A stretch of 19,991 nucleotides of DNA, from positions 1 through 19,991 of the forward strand of contig UQUL01000036.1 of the NCBI GenBank assembly GCA_900544235.1, written 5' to 3'. This document shows positions 1 through 6,131 of this stretch, piece after piece. The stretch comes from an uncultured Collinsella sp. GTDB lineage: Bacteria; Actinomycetota; Coriobacteriia; Coriobacteriales; Coriobacteriaceae. Both the position numbers and the translations under genes were made by a program. The notes beneath the pieces were generated by a model. The model ran no database searches, was not told the origin of the DNA, and saw only the letters and a list, made by a program, of their open reading frames with translations. Within the stretch, counting starts at the first letter, position 1, and each line of letters starts with the position of its first letter.

Positions 1-39
1 CTAGCTTCGTCGGCAGCGTCAGATGTGTATAAGAGACAG
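1..39 (+). other. Nextera i5-side adapter and Tn5 mosaic end (artefact)
   Basis: Bases 7-20 are the Nextera Read 1 adapter stem (TCGTCGGCAGCGTC) and bases 21-39 are the 19-bp Tn5 mosaic end (AGATGTGTATAAGAGACAG). Bases 1-6 (CTAGCT) would be the tail of an i5 index; from memory they fit the last six bases of index S515. This is library sequence, not genome. Any reading frame starting here, such as the one beginning at base 23, is chimeric. Confidence 0.98.
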
Positions 40-326
40 AATCGAAACTTGCCGAGCGCACTCCGTTTTTTTGCCAACAAAACCGCAGGTCGCAAGAGTC
101 CAAAACCGGGGTCTGGTCGGCAGACCTCATTTTTTCACCGCACTTCCGAGTTCACCTGTCGATAATATGCGGCAGCCTCTGGAATCCCCGAGCACAACGG
201 CTTTTCCGCATAAAGTATCCGCAGGTAGAAGCATTGCGGCATTCCGGAGCGCTCGGCACGCCAGGGATTTGCCACATACTTCTAAGTTTTGGGCCTTGTA
301 TCCTTTGCTCCAGATGCTGCAAACAC
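40..326. other. Gene-poor stretch upstream of the defence operon
   Basis: No convincing gene is seen between the adapter and the first promoter. The plus-strand frame open to base 334 starts in the adapter and has no family resemblance. A minus-strand frame starts with ATG at 130-128 behind a GGTGA-like site and runs about 30 codons off the contig edge; it is too short to call. The only clear structure is the terminator-like hairpin at 108-135. Confidence 0.5.
108..135 (+). terminator. Rho-independent terminator of an off-window gene
   Basis: GGTCTG (110-115) pairs perfectly with CAGACC (121-126) around a GTCGG loop. The stem extends by G109-T127 and G108-C128 and is followed by a run of six T at 130-135. 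Direction and T-tract suit a plus-strand gene that ended just left of the contig. No such gene remains in the window. Confidence 0.55.
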
Positions 327-354
327 TTGATTGATGCTATTTAAGGTCTATAAT
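327..354 (+). promoter_or_regulatory. Predicted sigma70-type promoter of the RloA/RloB operon
   Basis: A TTGATT -35 box (327-332) and a consensus TATAAT -10 box (349-354) are separated by 16 bp in an AT-rich stretch. Transcription would start near 361, about 50 nt before the preferred ATG at 409. It is the only good promoter ahead of the two-gene operon. Confidence 0.6.
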
Positions 355-408
355 CAAATAAAAACTCTGATATACCTTTTTAAAACAATGAAAGGAATGT
401 TGAGTGCC

Positions 409-1626
409 ATGCTTTGCCAGTTCACCTTTAAGAACTATCGGTCCTATCGCGACGAGGCGGAGCTTTCCATGCAGGCGACGCCGATGAAGGAGTTTGAGCG
501 TTCCCTCATCGAGTGTCCAGACGGGCAGAGTTTCCTTCCGGTGGCTGCGGTGTACGGGCCCAACGCCGGCGGTAAATCTAACCTGCTCGAGGCTCTCGAT
601 TACGTTCGTTCGGCGGTGGCCAGACCGATCAGATTACTGTCTGCCAGCGCTGATGCGCCAGAGGGTGATCGTCCTTCGATACCCCGTTGTTCGGCGTTTG
701 AGTTCGATGACGTGTCTGCTGCCGAGCCCACCGAGTTCGAGCTCTATTACCGCGCGGGTGAGCATGAGTACCGCTATGTTCTGTCTGTACACGCCGATGA
801 GATCGTGTCCGAGGGGCTGTGGCGGCGTAAATTGGGAGCGTCGCGTACGGCGATGCTGTTCGAGCGCGAGGATACAAAGGTTGAACTCGGCCCCACACTG
901 CGTAAGCTTGTGACGGCTGCGAGGTTCAACCCGAGCCTGCCATACCTATCGTTCCTTTGCATCAACTTCGAAGCGCCGGTGGTCCAGGAGGCGGCTAGCT
1001 GGTTTCTCGACGCTGTGTTTCTCAACTACAACAGTTCCTACCTGGAGCGGATGCTCGAGCAAATGCTCGACGAGGGCGACTCGCGCGAGGTCACGCGTTT
1101 CCTGCGCGCCGTTGATGTGCGTATCGATGGCTTCAGAGTGGAGAGAGCGCCGGAGTGGCGCGGCCAGCGCGTCTTCGTGAGGCACGAGGTGGGCGGCAAG
1201 GCGTACGAGCTGCGTTTATCCGAGGAATCTGCCGGAACCCAGAAGCTCATGGGGTTGGCTGCGTATCTGATGACAGCGCTTGAGCGTGGTGGCACCGTTG
1301 TGGTAGACGAGCTCGACGCCAAACTGCACCCGAAACTTCTTCGCTATGTGATTCTGTTGTTTAAGGATCCTGAGGTCAACAAGAGTGGCGCGCAGCTCAT
1401 CTTCTCGTCCCAGGATGTGTCAACCATGCGAAACGATGTGTTCCGCCGTGACGAGATATGGTTCGCTGCGCGCGGCGAGGGGGAGGCGAGCCAACTGTGG
1501 TCTCTCGCCGACATCCACGAGGCAAACGGTAATCTGGTAAGCAAGAACGCGGCTTTCGACAAGCAATACCTGTCCGGTCGCTACGGCGCCGATCCGTATC
1601 TCACCCGCATCGAGGAGTGGGATTAG
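409..1626 (+). CDS. AAA15/RloA-type (AbiLi-like) ATPase of a two-gene defence system
   Basis: This 405-residue protein is an OLD/ABC-like ATPase of the AAA15/AAA21 class, the ATPase half of RloA/RloB and AbiL-type anti-phage modules. The N-terminus (FTFKNYRSYRDEA) is the typical RecF/SMC-like opening. Walker A is GPNAGGKS at residues 50-57. An ABC-signature-like LSEESAGTQ lies shortly before Walker B (VVVDELD, with D300 and E301). The usual switch histidine of the LIFTTHD-type motif is replaced: the sequence reads LIFSSQD, with Gln at 335. The frame is open from 331, but ATG 409 gives the family-like N-terminus and has AAAGGA 12 nt upstream; ATG 388 or 397 are alternatives. One base separates it from the RloB-like gene. 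The family is clear; the anti-phage role is inferred. Confidence 0.85.
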   Translation: MLCQFTFKNYRSYRDEAELSMQATPMKEFERSLIECPDGQSFLPVAAVYGPNAGGKSNLLEALDYVRSAVARPIRLLSASADAPEGDRPSIPRCSAFEFDDVSAAEPTEFELYYRAGEHEYRYVLSVHADEIVSEGLWRRKLGASRTAMLFEREDTKVELGPTLRKLVTAARFNPSLPYLSFLCINFEAPVVQEAASWFLDAVFLNYNSSYLERMLEQMLDEGDSREVTRFLRAVDVRIDGFRVERAPEWRGQRVFVRHEVGGKAYELRLSEESAGTQKLMGLAAYLMTALERGGTVVVDELDAKLHPKLLRYVILLFKDPEVNKSGAQLIFSSQDVSTMRNDVFRRDEIWFAARGEGEASQLWSLADIHEANGNLVSKNAAFDKQYLSGRYGADPYLTRIEEWD

Positions 1627-1627
1627 C

Positions 1628-2296
1628 ATGGTGGCGAAGAAGTCGAAGGGCTGGCGTAGCGGCAAGCGAGAGGGCCGCTCGCGCATGGTTCAGATGACGC
1701 GTCATCTTGTAGTGAGCGAGGGCAAGGAGACCGAGCCTCGCTACTTTGAGGGCGTGCGTGCGGCGTTGGGCGCGGCGAATGAGCGTAAGGTTGCCATTGT
1801 CGTTAAGGGGACCGGCAAACACACGCTTGACCTGCTTGACTTCGCCGTCGAACACTGCCGCTATGCGCCCGAGACGTTCGATCACGTGTGGCTCGTGTAT
1901 GACAAGGATGACTTCCCTGCGTCCGACTTTGACGCGATGGAGTGCAAGTGCAACGAGCTCTCCGATGGTTCGAGGACCTTCCATGCGTTGTGGTCGAACC
2001 CTTGCTTCGAGCTGTGGCCGCTTCTGCACTTTCGCTACACGACCGCGCATATGTCCGCGTCCGACTGCCAGCATGCTCTCGCGCAGGAGATGTTGAAGAA
2101 CTTGGGCATCGAGTACCGCAAGAACCTGGACGGGATGTTTGGGGCAGTGGATGATAGGCGAGGCGAAGCATTGCAGCGTGCTGGGCGCCTCGTCGCCTAC
2201 CATAGGGAACTGGGTAACATTAAGTCATCTGCGCAAAACCCTTCAACTAAGGTGGGCGAGATATTCGATGTGATTGGGCCGTATCTGGTTGGATAG
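1628..2296 (+). CDS. RloB-family (AbiLii-like) protein, probable TOPRIM-like nuclease effector
   Basis: A 222-residue protein that resembles the RloB family. After a basic N-terminal tail (KKSKGWRSGKREGRSR) comes VSEGKETEPRYF, with Glu31, Glu34 and Glu36. Next is the acidic motif VWLVYDKDDF, with Asp92, Asp94 and Asp95, and then the hallmark SNPCFELW (residues 123-130). The Glu plus Asp-x-Asp arrangement resembles TOPRIM nucleases such as those in OLD and PARIS systems, so metal-dependent nucleic acid cleavage is plausible but not shown. It starts one base after the ATPase stop, so the two are almost certainly co-transcribed and probably translationally coupled. In related systems the ATPase senses or restrains and this partner acts as the toxic effector. 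Length is normal for the family. Confidence 0.8.
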   Translation: MVAKKSKGWRSGKREGRSRMVQMTRHLVVSEGKETEPRYFEGVRAALGAANERKVAIVVKGTGKHTLDLLDFAVEHCRYAPETFDHVWLVYDKDDFPASDFDAMECKCNELSDGSRTFHALWSNPCFELWPLLHFRYTTAHMSASDCQHALAQEMLKNLGIEYRKNLDGMFGAVDDRRGEALQRAGRLVAYHRELGNIKSSAQNPSTKVGEIFDVIGPYLVG

Positions 2297-2399
2297 CCGA
2301 GTTCGATCGGGCTCGATAGGACTGGAGATTCATGAAAGATGTTGTTTTGGGCTGCCTGCCGTTTTTAACTGGATTGACCTTTTGGGACCCTATAGGAGA

Positions 2400-2490
2400 C
2401 TAGGGCGAATCTAGCGGTATTGACGCAACCAACCTACGGGCCTGCGTCCTACGGAAAGGCGGTTGTTCTTCCGAATGGCCGTCTTTCTTC
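2400..2490 (+). ncRNA. Candidate structured RNA upstream of the Abi_2 remnant
   Basis: Two consecutive hairpins sit in the 316-bp gap after the RloB-like gene. The first pairs GACGCA (2422-2427) with TGCGTC (2443-2448). The second (2454-2487) has a continuous 15-pair stem, four pairs being G-U, closed by a TTCC loop and ending in CTTTCTTC, like a terminator. The G-U pairs favour folding of the plus-strand RNA. Abi_2/AbiF-type genes are known to have a conserved RNA motif just upstream, which makes this a candidate cognate or antitoxin RNA. Its ends and its promoter are not certain (a TATAGG is at 2391-2396 with no good -35). The rest of 2297-2612 shows nothing else. Confidence 0.4.
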
Positions 2491-2612
2491 ATTACGCCTA
2501 TGACGAGAGGCTTTATTGAAGAGTATTCGGCGTAAAAATCATATCTAAGTGATTCGCCTAGTTAAACGCGCTAACAGAGTATCTCGAGCCAATCGTCGCG
2601 AACGGAGACCTG

Positions 2613-2828
2613 ATGGCCGCCGCTAATACAAAGCCGTGGCTTACGGCGTCCGAGCAGATTGACCGTCTCAAATCGAGAGGTGTCCATTTCTCGCTGATGA
2701 GCGAAGACGATGCCAGAGCTTACCTGGAAAAGAACAGCAACTATTTTCGTCTGCGTGCTTATTGACTTGGGTTTCCTAAAGTTGAGGAGGGAAATCGCAA
2801 GGGAGAGTATGCAAATCTAGACTTTTAG
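2613..2828 (+). pseudogene. Broken Abi_2/AbiF-family abortive infection gene (N-terminal remnant)
   Basis: From ATG 2613, behind a GGAGA site, the frame reads a typical Abi_2 N-terminus: KPWLTASEQIDRLKSRGV, then a DDARAYL segment and NSNYFRLRAY. A TGA at 2763-2765 stops it after 50 residues. The same frame continues past the stop as LGFPKVEEGNRKGEYANLDF, which is the expected next stretch of the family, so the TGA probably replaced an Arg codon. A second stop, TAG, follows at 2826-2828. After that the Abi homology is lost and unrelated sequence begins. The intact family is around 300 residues and acts as a toxin in abortive infection; here only about 70 residues survive. The call rests on remembered family features, not on a search. 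Confidence 0.7.
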
Positions 2829-2900
2829 GCGGAAACGGAAACGAGCGATACCCATGCCTATGAGCAAGCACTAGATATTGAGTTTATTGTTCATAGCGAG

Positions 2901-3284
2901 ATGCAGCGCTCGGGCTTGAGTAAAAGCGAGCTGGCAAAACGTATGGGCGTGAGTCTTCAGTCGCTTTCGAAATTGTTGAATTCTCAGCCCAACATGACGC
3001 TGAAAACGGTCACAAGGTTTGAGCTTGCGTTGGGTATCAAAATCATTCCTCAGGTCATTTCCGGTTATTCGAATGAGGCACCGTTTTTTCTCTCCAATGC
3101 GATTTCCATGGCGTATGGTCACGCTAAGAGATATCTGATGGTCGTTACTGGACTTTCGCCCATGGGGGCTTTGACGCTGCCGGCAATTCTTCCTTCGGAA
3201 TTAGCGGCGGACAGCGATGCGCCTTTCCAAAGTGAGCAAGTTGTTCTCGAGTTGGCTTTTGCATGCTACTGCGTGCAAATGTAA
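2901..3284 (+). CDS. XRE-type helix-turn-helix protein, probably 5'-truncated
   Basis: The first ~46 residues form a Cro/C1-type helix-turn-helix: GLSKSELAKRMGVSLQSLSK, then LLNSQPNMTLKTVTRFELALG. This resembles the DNA-binding part of small HigA-like antitoxin regulators. The remaining ~80 residues are not recognised. ATG 2901 is the first usual start, but it has no good ribosome binding site. The same frame upstream (from about 2829) reads AYEQALDIEFIVHSE, which looks like the helix that usually precedes this domain. The gene has therefore probably lost its own start, in a join with the Abi remnant, which is in the same frame. No toxin partner is next to it. It may be decaying or expressed as a short form. 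Confidence 0.5.
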   Translation: MQRSGLSKSELAKRMGVSLQSLSKLLNSQPNMTLKTVTRFELALGIKIIPQVISGYSNEAPFFLSNAISMAYGHAKRYLMVVTGLSPMGALTLPAILPSELAADSDAPFQSEQVVLELAFACYCVQM

Positions 3285-3460
3285 CGGGGTGCCGAATCGG
3301 TAGTTTGACTGATTTGATACTTATATTTCGAAGTTTCTAGTTGAAGCCCTGCGATGCCCGTGCTACGACAGCTAAATTGACCGTGACGTCCTGTCTTGCG
3401 ACACGCATGTCGCTCCGCATGGGTATCATGGTGAAAGCGATTTCAATGACAGGGGTGCTC

Positions 3461-4441
3461 GTGGTAAAGATGAAAGATGTGGCCGAGTTGGCGGGCGTTT
3501 CGAGCGCCGCCGTCTCGCGCTACCTCAACGGTGGATATATATCGGCGGATAAGGCCGAGCGCATTAAGCAGGCGATTGAGCTGACCGGATACGTGCGGTC
3601 CAGCCAGGCTCGCGCGCTGCGCACCGGTTCCACCAAGCTCATTGGCGTCATCGTGCCCAAGATCAACTCGGAGTCCGTGAGCCGCATTACCGCCGGTATT
3701 GGCCAGGTGCTCGGTCGTCGTGGCTACCAGATGCTCCTTGCCAACACCGACAACGCGGCCGATCGTGAGCTCGAATACCTCGATTTATTCCAAAACCACC
3801 CGGTCGATGGCATTGTGCTGGTGGCAACTATGATTACCGATGAGCACCGTCGGGCGATTGAGTCGTGCCGCGTGCCCATCGTGCTGATCGGCCAGAATGT
3901 TGAGGGCACGGCTTGCGTCTATCACGACGATTACGAGGCTGCCTTTGAGTTGGGCCGTGCGCTTGCGGGTCGCGTGGACGGCAAGATCGCCTACATCGGA
4001 GTTACCGAAGAGGACCGCGCGGCCGGTTATGACCGCTGTCGCGGTTTTGAGGCGGGGCTTCTTGCTGCGGGCGTGGCGCTTGATTCGAGCTTGATTCGCC
4101 AGGGATCCTTTACGCTTGACTCGGGCTATCGCGCTGCGCGCGAGCTGCTTGCCGATGCCCCCGATGTTTCGTTTATCGCATGCGCAACCGACACCATGGC
4201 GGCGGGCGCACTGCGTGCCATCGATGAGGTTCGCGGCATGGGCGAGGGCATACACCGCGTGAGCGGTTTTGGCGACAACGCGTTTTTGCGCGCGCTGACG
4301 GGAGGTATTCCCACCGTGCATTATGGTTACCTGACCAGTGGCGTCGAGGCGACCAATATGTTGCTCAACGCGCTCGATGGCGAGGAGGGGGAGCGCGGTC
4401 TCAAGACGCTCAAGCTCGGCCATCAGCTTATGAATGTCTAG
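3461..4441 (+). CDS. LacI-family sucrose operon repressor (ScrR-like)
   Basis: A 326-residue LacI/GalR regulator. The helix-turn-helix is at the very N-terminus (MKDVAELAGVSSAAVSRYLN) with the hinge-type region that follows (ADKAERIKQAIELTGYV). The periplasmic-binding-like core starts at LIGVIVPKINSESVS. GTG 3461 has AGGGG 5 nt upstream and gives a normal-length N-terminus; ATG 3470 is the alternative. The frame is open further upstream to 3341, but that stretch has no family match. It sits in front of, and in the same direction as, the sucrose permease and hydrolase, with two LacI-type operators between. It probably represses those genes until sucrose or its phosphate is present. The exact effector is inferred from context. 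Confidence 0.88.
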   Translation: MVKMKDVAELAGVSSAAVSRYLNGGYISADKAERIKQAIELTGYVRSSQARALRTGSTKLIGVIVPKINSESVSRITAGIGQVLGRRGYQMLLANTDNAADRELEYLDLFQNHPVDGIVLVATMITDEHRRAIESCRVPIVLIGQNVEGTACVYHDDYEAAFELGRALAGRVDGKIAYIGVTEEDRAAGYDRCRGFEAGLLAAGVALDSSLIRQGSFTLDSGYRAARELLADAPDVSFIACATDTMAAGALRAIDEVRGMGEGIHRVSGFGDNAFLRALTGGIPTVHYGYLTSGVEATNMLLNALDGEEGERGLKTLKLGHQLMNV

Positions 4442-4528
4442 GCTTTGGGCATGTCTGCCTGCCTTTGAGGTCCCTGTTTCGCCTCAAAACTACCATTCAC
4501 CGGCCATTTTCTACCGTTTACCGCTATA

Positions 4529-4542
4529 TGAAAACGATTGCA
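4529..4542 (+). promoter_or_regulatory. LacI/CcpA-type operator 1
   Basis: TGAAAACGATTGCA has the central CG and inverted half-sites of LacI-family operators. It fits the cre consensus TGWAANCGNTNWCA at all but one position. It lies 82 bp before the permease start, and 26 bp separates it from a near-identical second site. Confidence 0.65.
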
Positions 4543-4554
4543 GACATATGAAAC

Positions 4555-4568
4555 TGAAAACGATTACA
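4555..4568 (+). promoter_or_regulatory. LacI/CcpA-type operator 2
   Basis: TGAAAACGATTACA fits the cre consensus at every position and differs from operator 1 by one base. The two sites are likely bound by the adjacent LacI-family protein and lie where the permease promoter must be. No clear -35/-10 pair could be assigned. A CcpA-like regulator could also use them. Confidence 0.7.
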
Positions 4569-4624
4569 GTGTAAGTGTCAAAGATGGCCGGGTGTAAATG
4601 CGCCCGTTGGAGGAAAGGGAAGTC

Positions 4625-6025
4625 ATGGACTACCGCAAATCAGCCCAAGAGGTGCTCGACAACATCGGTGGCGCCGACAACGTTGTTTCGGCCGCGCACT
4701 GTGCCACGCGCCTGCGCCTGGTGATTGCCGATAATTCTAAGGTTAACAAGGAGGCCATCGAGAATGTCGATGGTGCCAAGGGCGTCTTTGAGGCCCAAGG
4801 CCAGCTCCAGATTATTTTTGGCACCGGCACCGTCAACAAGGTCTACGAAGAGTTCATCGCGCTCAGCGGCGTCGAGGCTGCCACCAAGGCGGAGGTCAAG
4901 GAGGCCGCGGCACAGCAGCAGAACATCTTTATGCGTGCCATTAAGGTGCTCGGCGACGTCTTTGTCCCCATCATCCCCGCCATCGTGGCTTCGGGCCTGC
5001 TGCTGGGCATTATGAGCGCCCTCAACTTTATGGCCACTAACGGCTTTATCGCGCTCGACACCAATAGCTTTATCTACAAGATTGCCGACCTGGTCTCGGG
5101 CACGTCCTTTGGCATTCTGCAGATCCTGATCGGCTACTCCGCGGCTAAGGCCTTTGGCGCCAATCCGTACCTGGGCGCCGTCGTCGGCGGTGCGTTTATC
5201 AACTCCTCGCTGCAGAGCGCCTACACGGTTGCCTCCGAGGGCGTGCAGACCATGGTCACCGTCATCCCCGGTGTGTACAGCTTTGAGTGGGTCGGCTATC
5301 AGGGCCATGTGATCCCCATCGTTATCGCCTGCGCCATTTTGGCCTTCCTCGAGAAGCGCCTGCACAAGATCGTTCCCGAGATGTTCGACCTTTTTGTGAC
5401 CCCGCTCGTCTCGGTGTTCGTGACCGTGCTCGTGACGCTCGTTGCCGTCGGCCCCATCTTTGTCTGGGCCGAGAACGCCATCCTCGGTCTGATCCAGGCC
5501 CTGCTGACCCTGCCCTTCGGCATCGGTTCCTTTATCGTCGGCCTGTTCTATGCTCCCACGGTCGTTACCGGTATCCACCAGATGTACACCGCCATTGACC
5601 TGGGCCAGCTCGCCCAGTACGGCGTGACCTACTGGCTGCCCATCGCCAGCGCTGCCAACATCGCCCAGGGTGGCGCCGCGCTCGCCGTTGCCTTTAAGAC
5701 CCGCGATGCCAAGATCAAGGGCCTGGCGCTTCCTTCGGCCCTGTCCGCCTTCATGGGCATTACCGAGCCTGCCATCTTTGGTGTGAACCTGCGCTTCTTT
5801 ATGCCCTTCATCGCCGGCTGCATCGGCGGCGGTTGCGGTGCCCTGGTCTGCGCGCTCACTTCGCTGGCTGCCTCCGGCACGGGCGTTACCGGTATCTTCG
5901 GTATCCTGCTGTGCCTGGCCCAACCCGTGCAGTACGCGATCATGTTCGCGGTTGCCGCGGTCGTGTCCTTTGCTATCTCGTTTGTCCTGTACAAGGACGA
6001 GCCCAAGGCTTCCGAGCAGGCCTAA
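4625..6025 (+). CDS. scrA: Sucrose-type PTS permease, EIIBC
   Basis: A 466-residue membrane protein of the glucose-sucrose PTS family. Residues 1-85 form the EIIB domain with the phosphorylated cysteine at 26 in AAHCATRLR. A linker leads to a multi-span EIIC domain from about residue 105 (VFVPIIPAIVASGLLLGIM) with the conserved GITEPAIFGVNLR near 378-390. It would import sucrose with phosphorylation to sucrose-6-phosphate. There is no C-terminal EIIA domain, so an EIIA from another protein must supply the phosphate. ATG 4625 follows GGAGG and AGGGA sites. It lies downstream of two operators and 106 bp before the GH32 gene. Sucrose specificity is inferred from the neighbours; trehalose or beta-glucoside types are possible from sequence alone. 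Confidence 0.85.
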   Translation: MDYRKSAQEVLDNIGGADNVVSAAHCATRLRLVIADNSKVNKEAIENVDGAKGVFEAQGQLQIIFGTGTVNKVYEEFIALSGVEAATKAEVKEAAAQQQNIFMRAIKVLGDVFVPIIPAIVASGLLLGIMSALNFMATNGFIALDTNSFIYKIADLVSGTSFGILQILIGYSAAKAFGANPYLGAVVGGAFINSSLQSAYTVASEGVQTMVTVIPGVYSFEWVGYQGHVIPIVIACAILAFLEKRLHKIVPEMFDLFVTPLVSVFVTVLVTLVAVGPIFVWAENAILGLIQALLTLPFGIGSFIVGLFYAPTVVTGIHQMYTAIDLGQLAQYGVTYWLPIASAANIAQGGAALAVAFKTRDAKIKGLALPSALSAFMGITEPAIFGVNLRFFMPFIAGCIGGGCGALVCALTSLAASGTGVTGIFGILLCLAQPVQYAIMFAVAAVVSFAISFVLYKDEPKASEQA

Positions 6026-6045
6026 GAGCTTTTGATTGAGGGGTT

Positions 6046-6068
6046 CCCGCGGGCTGTATGCTCGCGGG
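6046..6068 (+). terminator. GC-rich hairpin between permease and hydrolase genes
   Basis: CCCGCGGGC (6046-6054) pairs with GCTCGCGGG (6060-6068), one pair being G-U, around a TGTAT loop. Only CGTTTC follows, so it is a weak terminator at best. It may stabilise the permease mRNA end or reduce read-through into the hydrolase gene. Confidence 0.4.
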
Positions 6069-6131
6069 CGTTTCCCGTATCTGGTGCCGGTCTCTGGCGC
6101 CTTGTTACTTTCGATCCGTTAGGACTTTGAT

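Noticed and set aside
40..130. Minus-strand gene starting at 130 and leaving the contig
   Set aside because: Only about 30 codons are available, no family is recognised, and a plus-strand terminator hairpin overlaps its start.
23..334. 103-codon open frame at the left end
   Set aside because: It begins in the Tn5 adapter (MCIRDR) and the genomic part shows no family features, a terminator hairpin and no ribosome binding site.
2332..2403. 23-codon small gene after the RloB-like gene
   Set aside because: It has GGAG before its ATG, but no similarity, and it overlaps the start of the structured RNA candidate; coding cannot be supported.
3341..3460. N-terminal extension of the LacI-family regulator
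   Set aside because: The frame is open, but the helix-turn-helix normally begins within a few residues of the start, and the extra 40 residues have no family match.
4640..5923. 427-codon minus-strand frame opposite the PTS gene
   Set aside because: Gly/Asp/His/Gln-rich shadow of the permease gene without domain features or a ribosome binding site.
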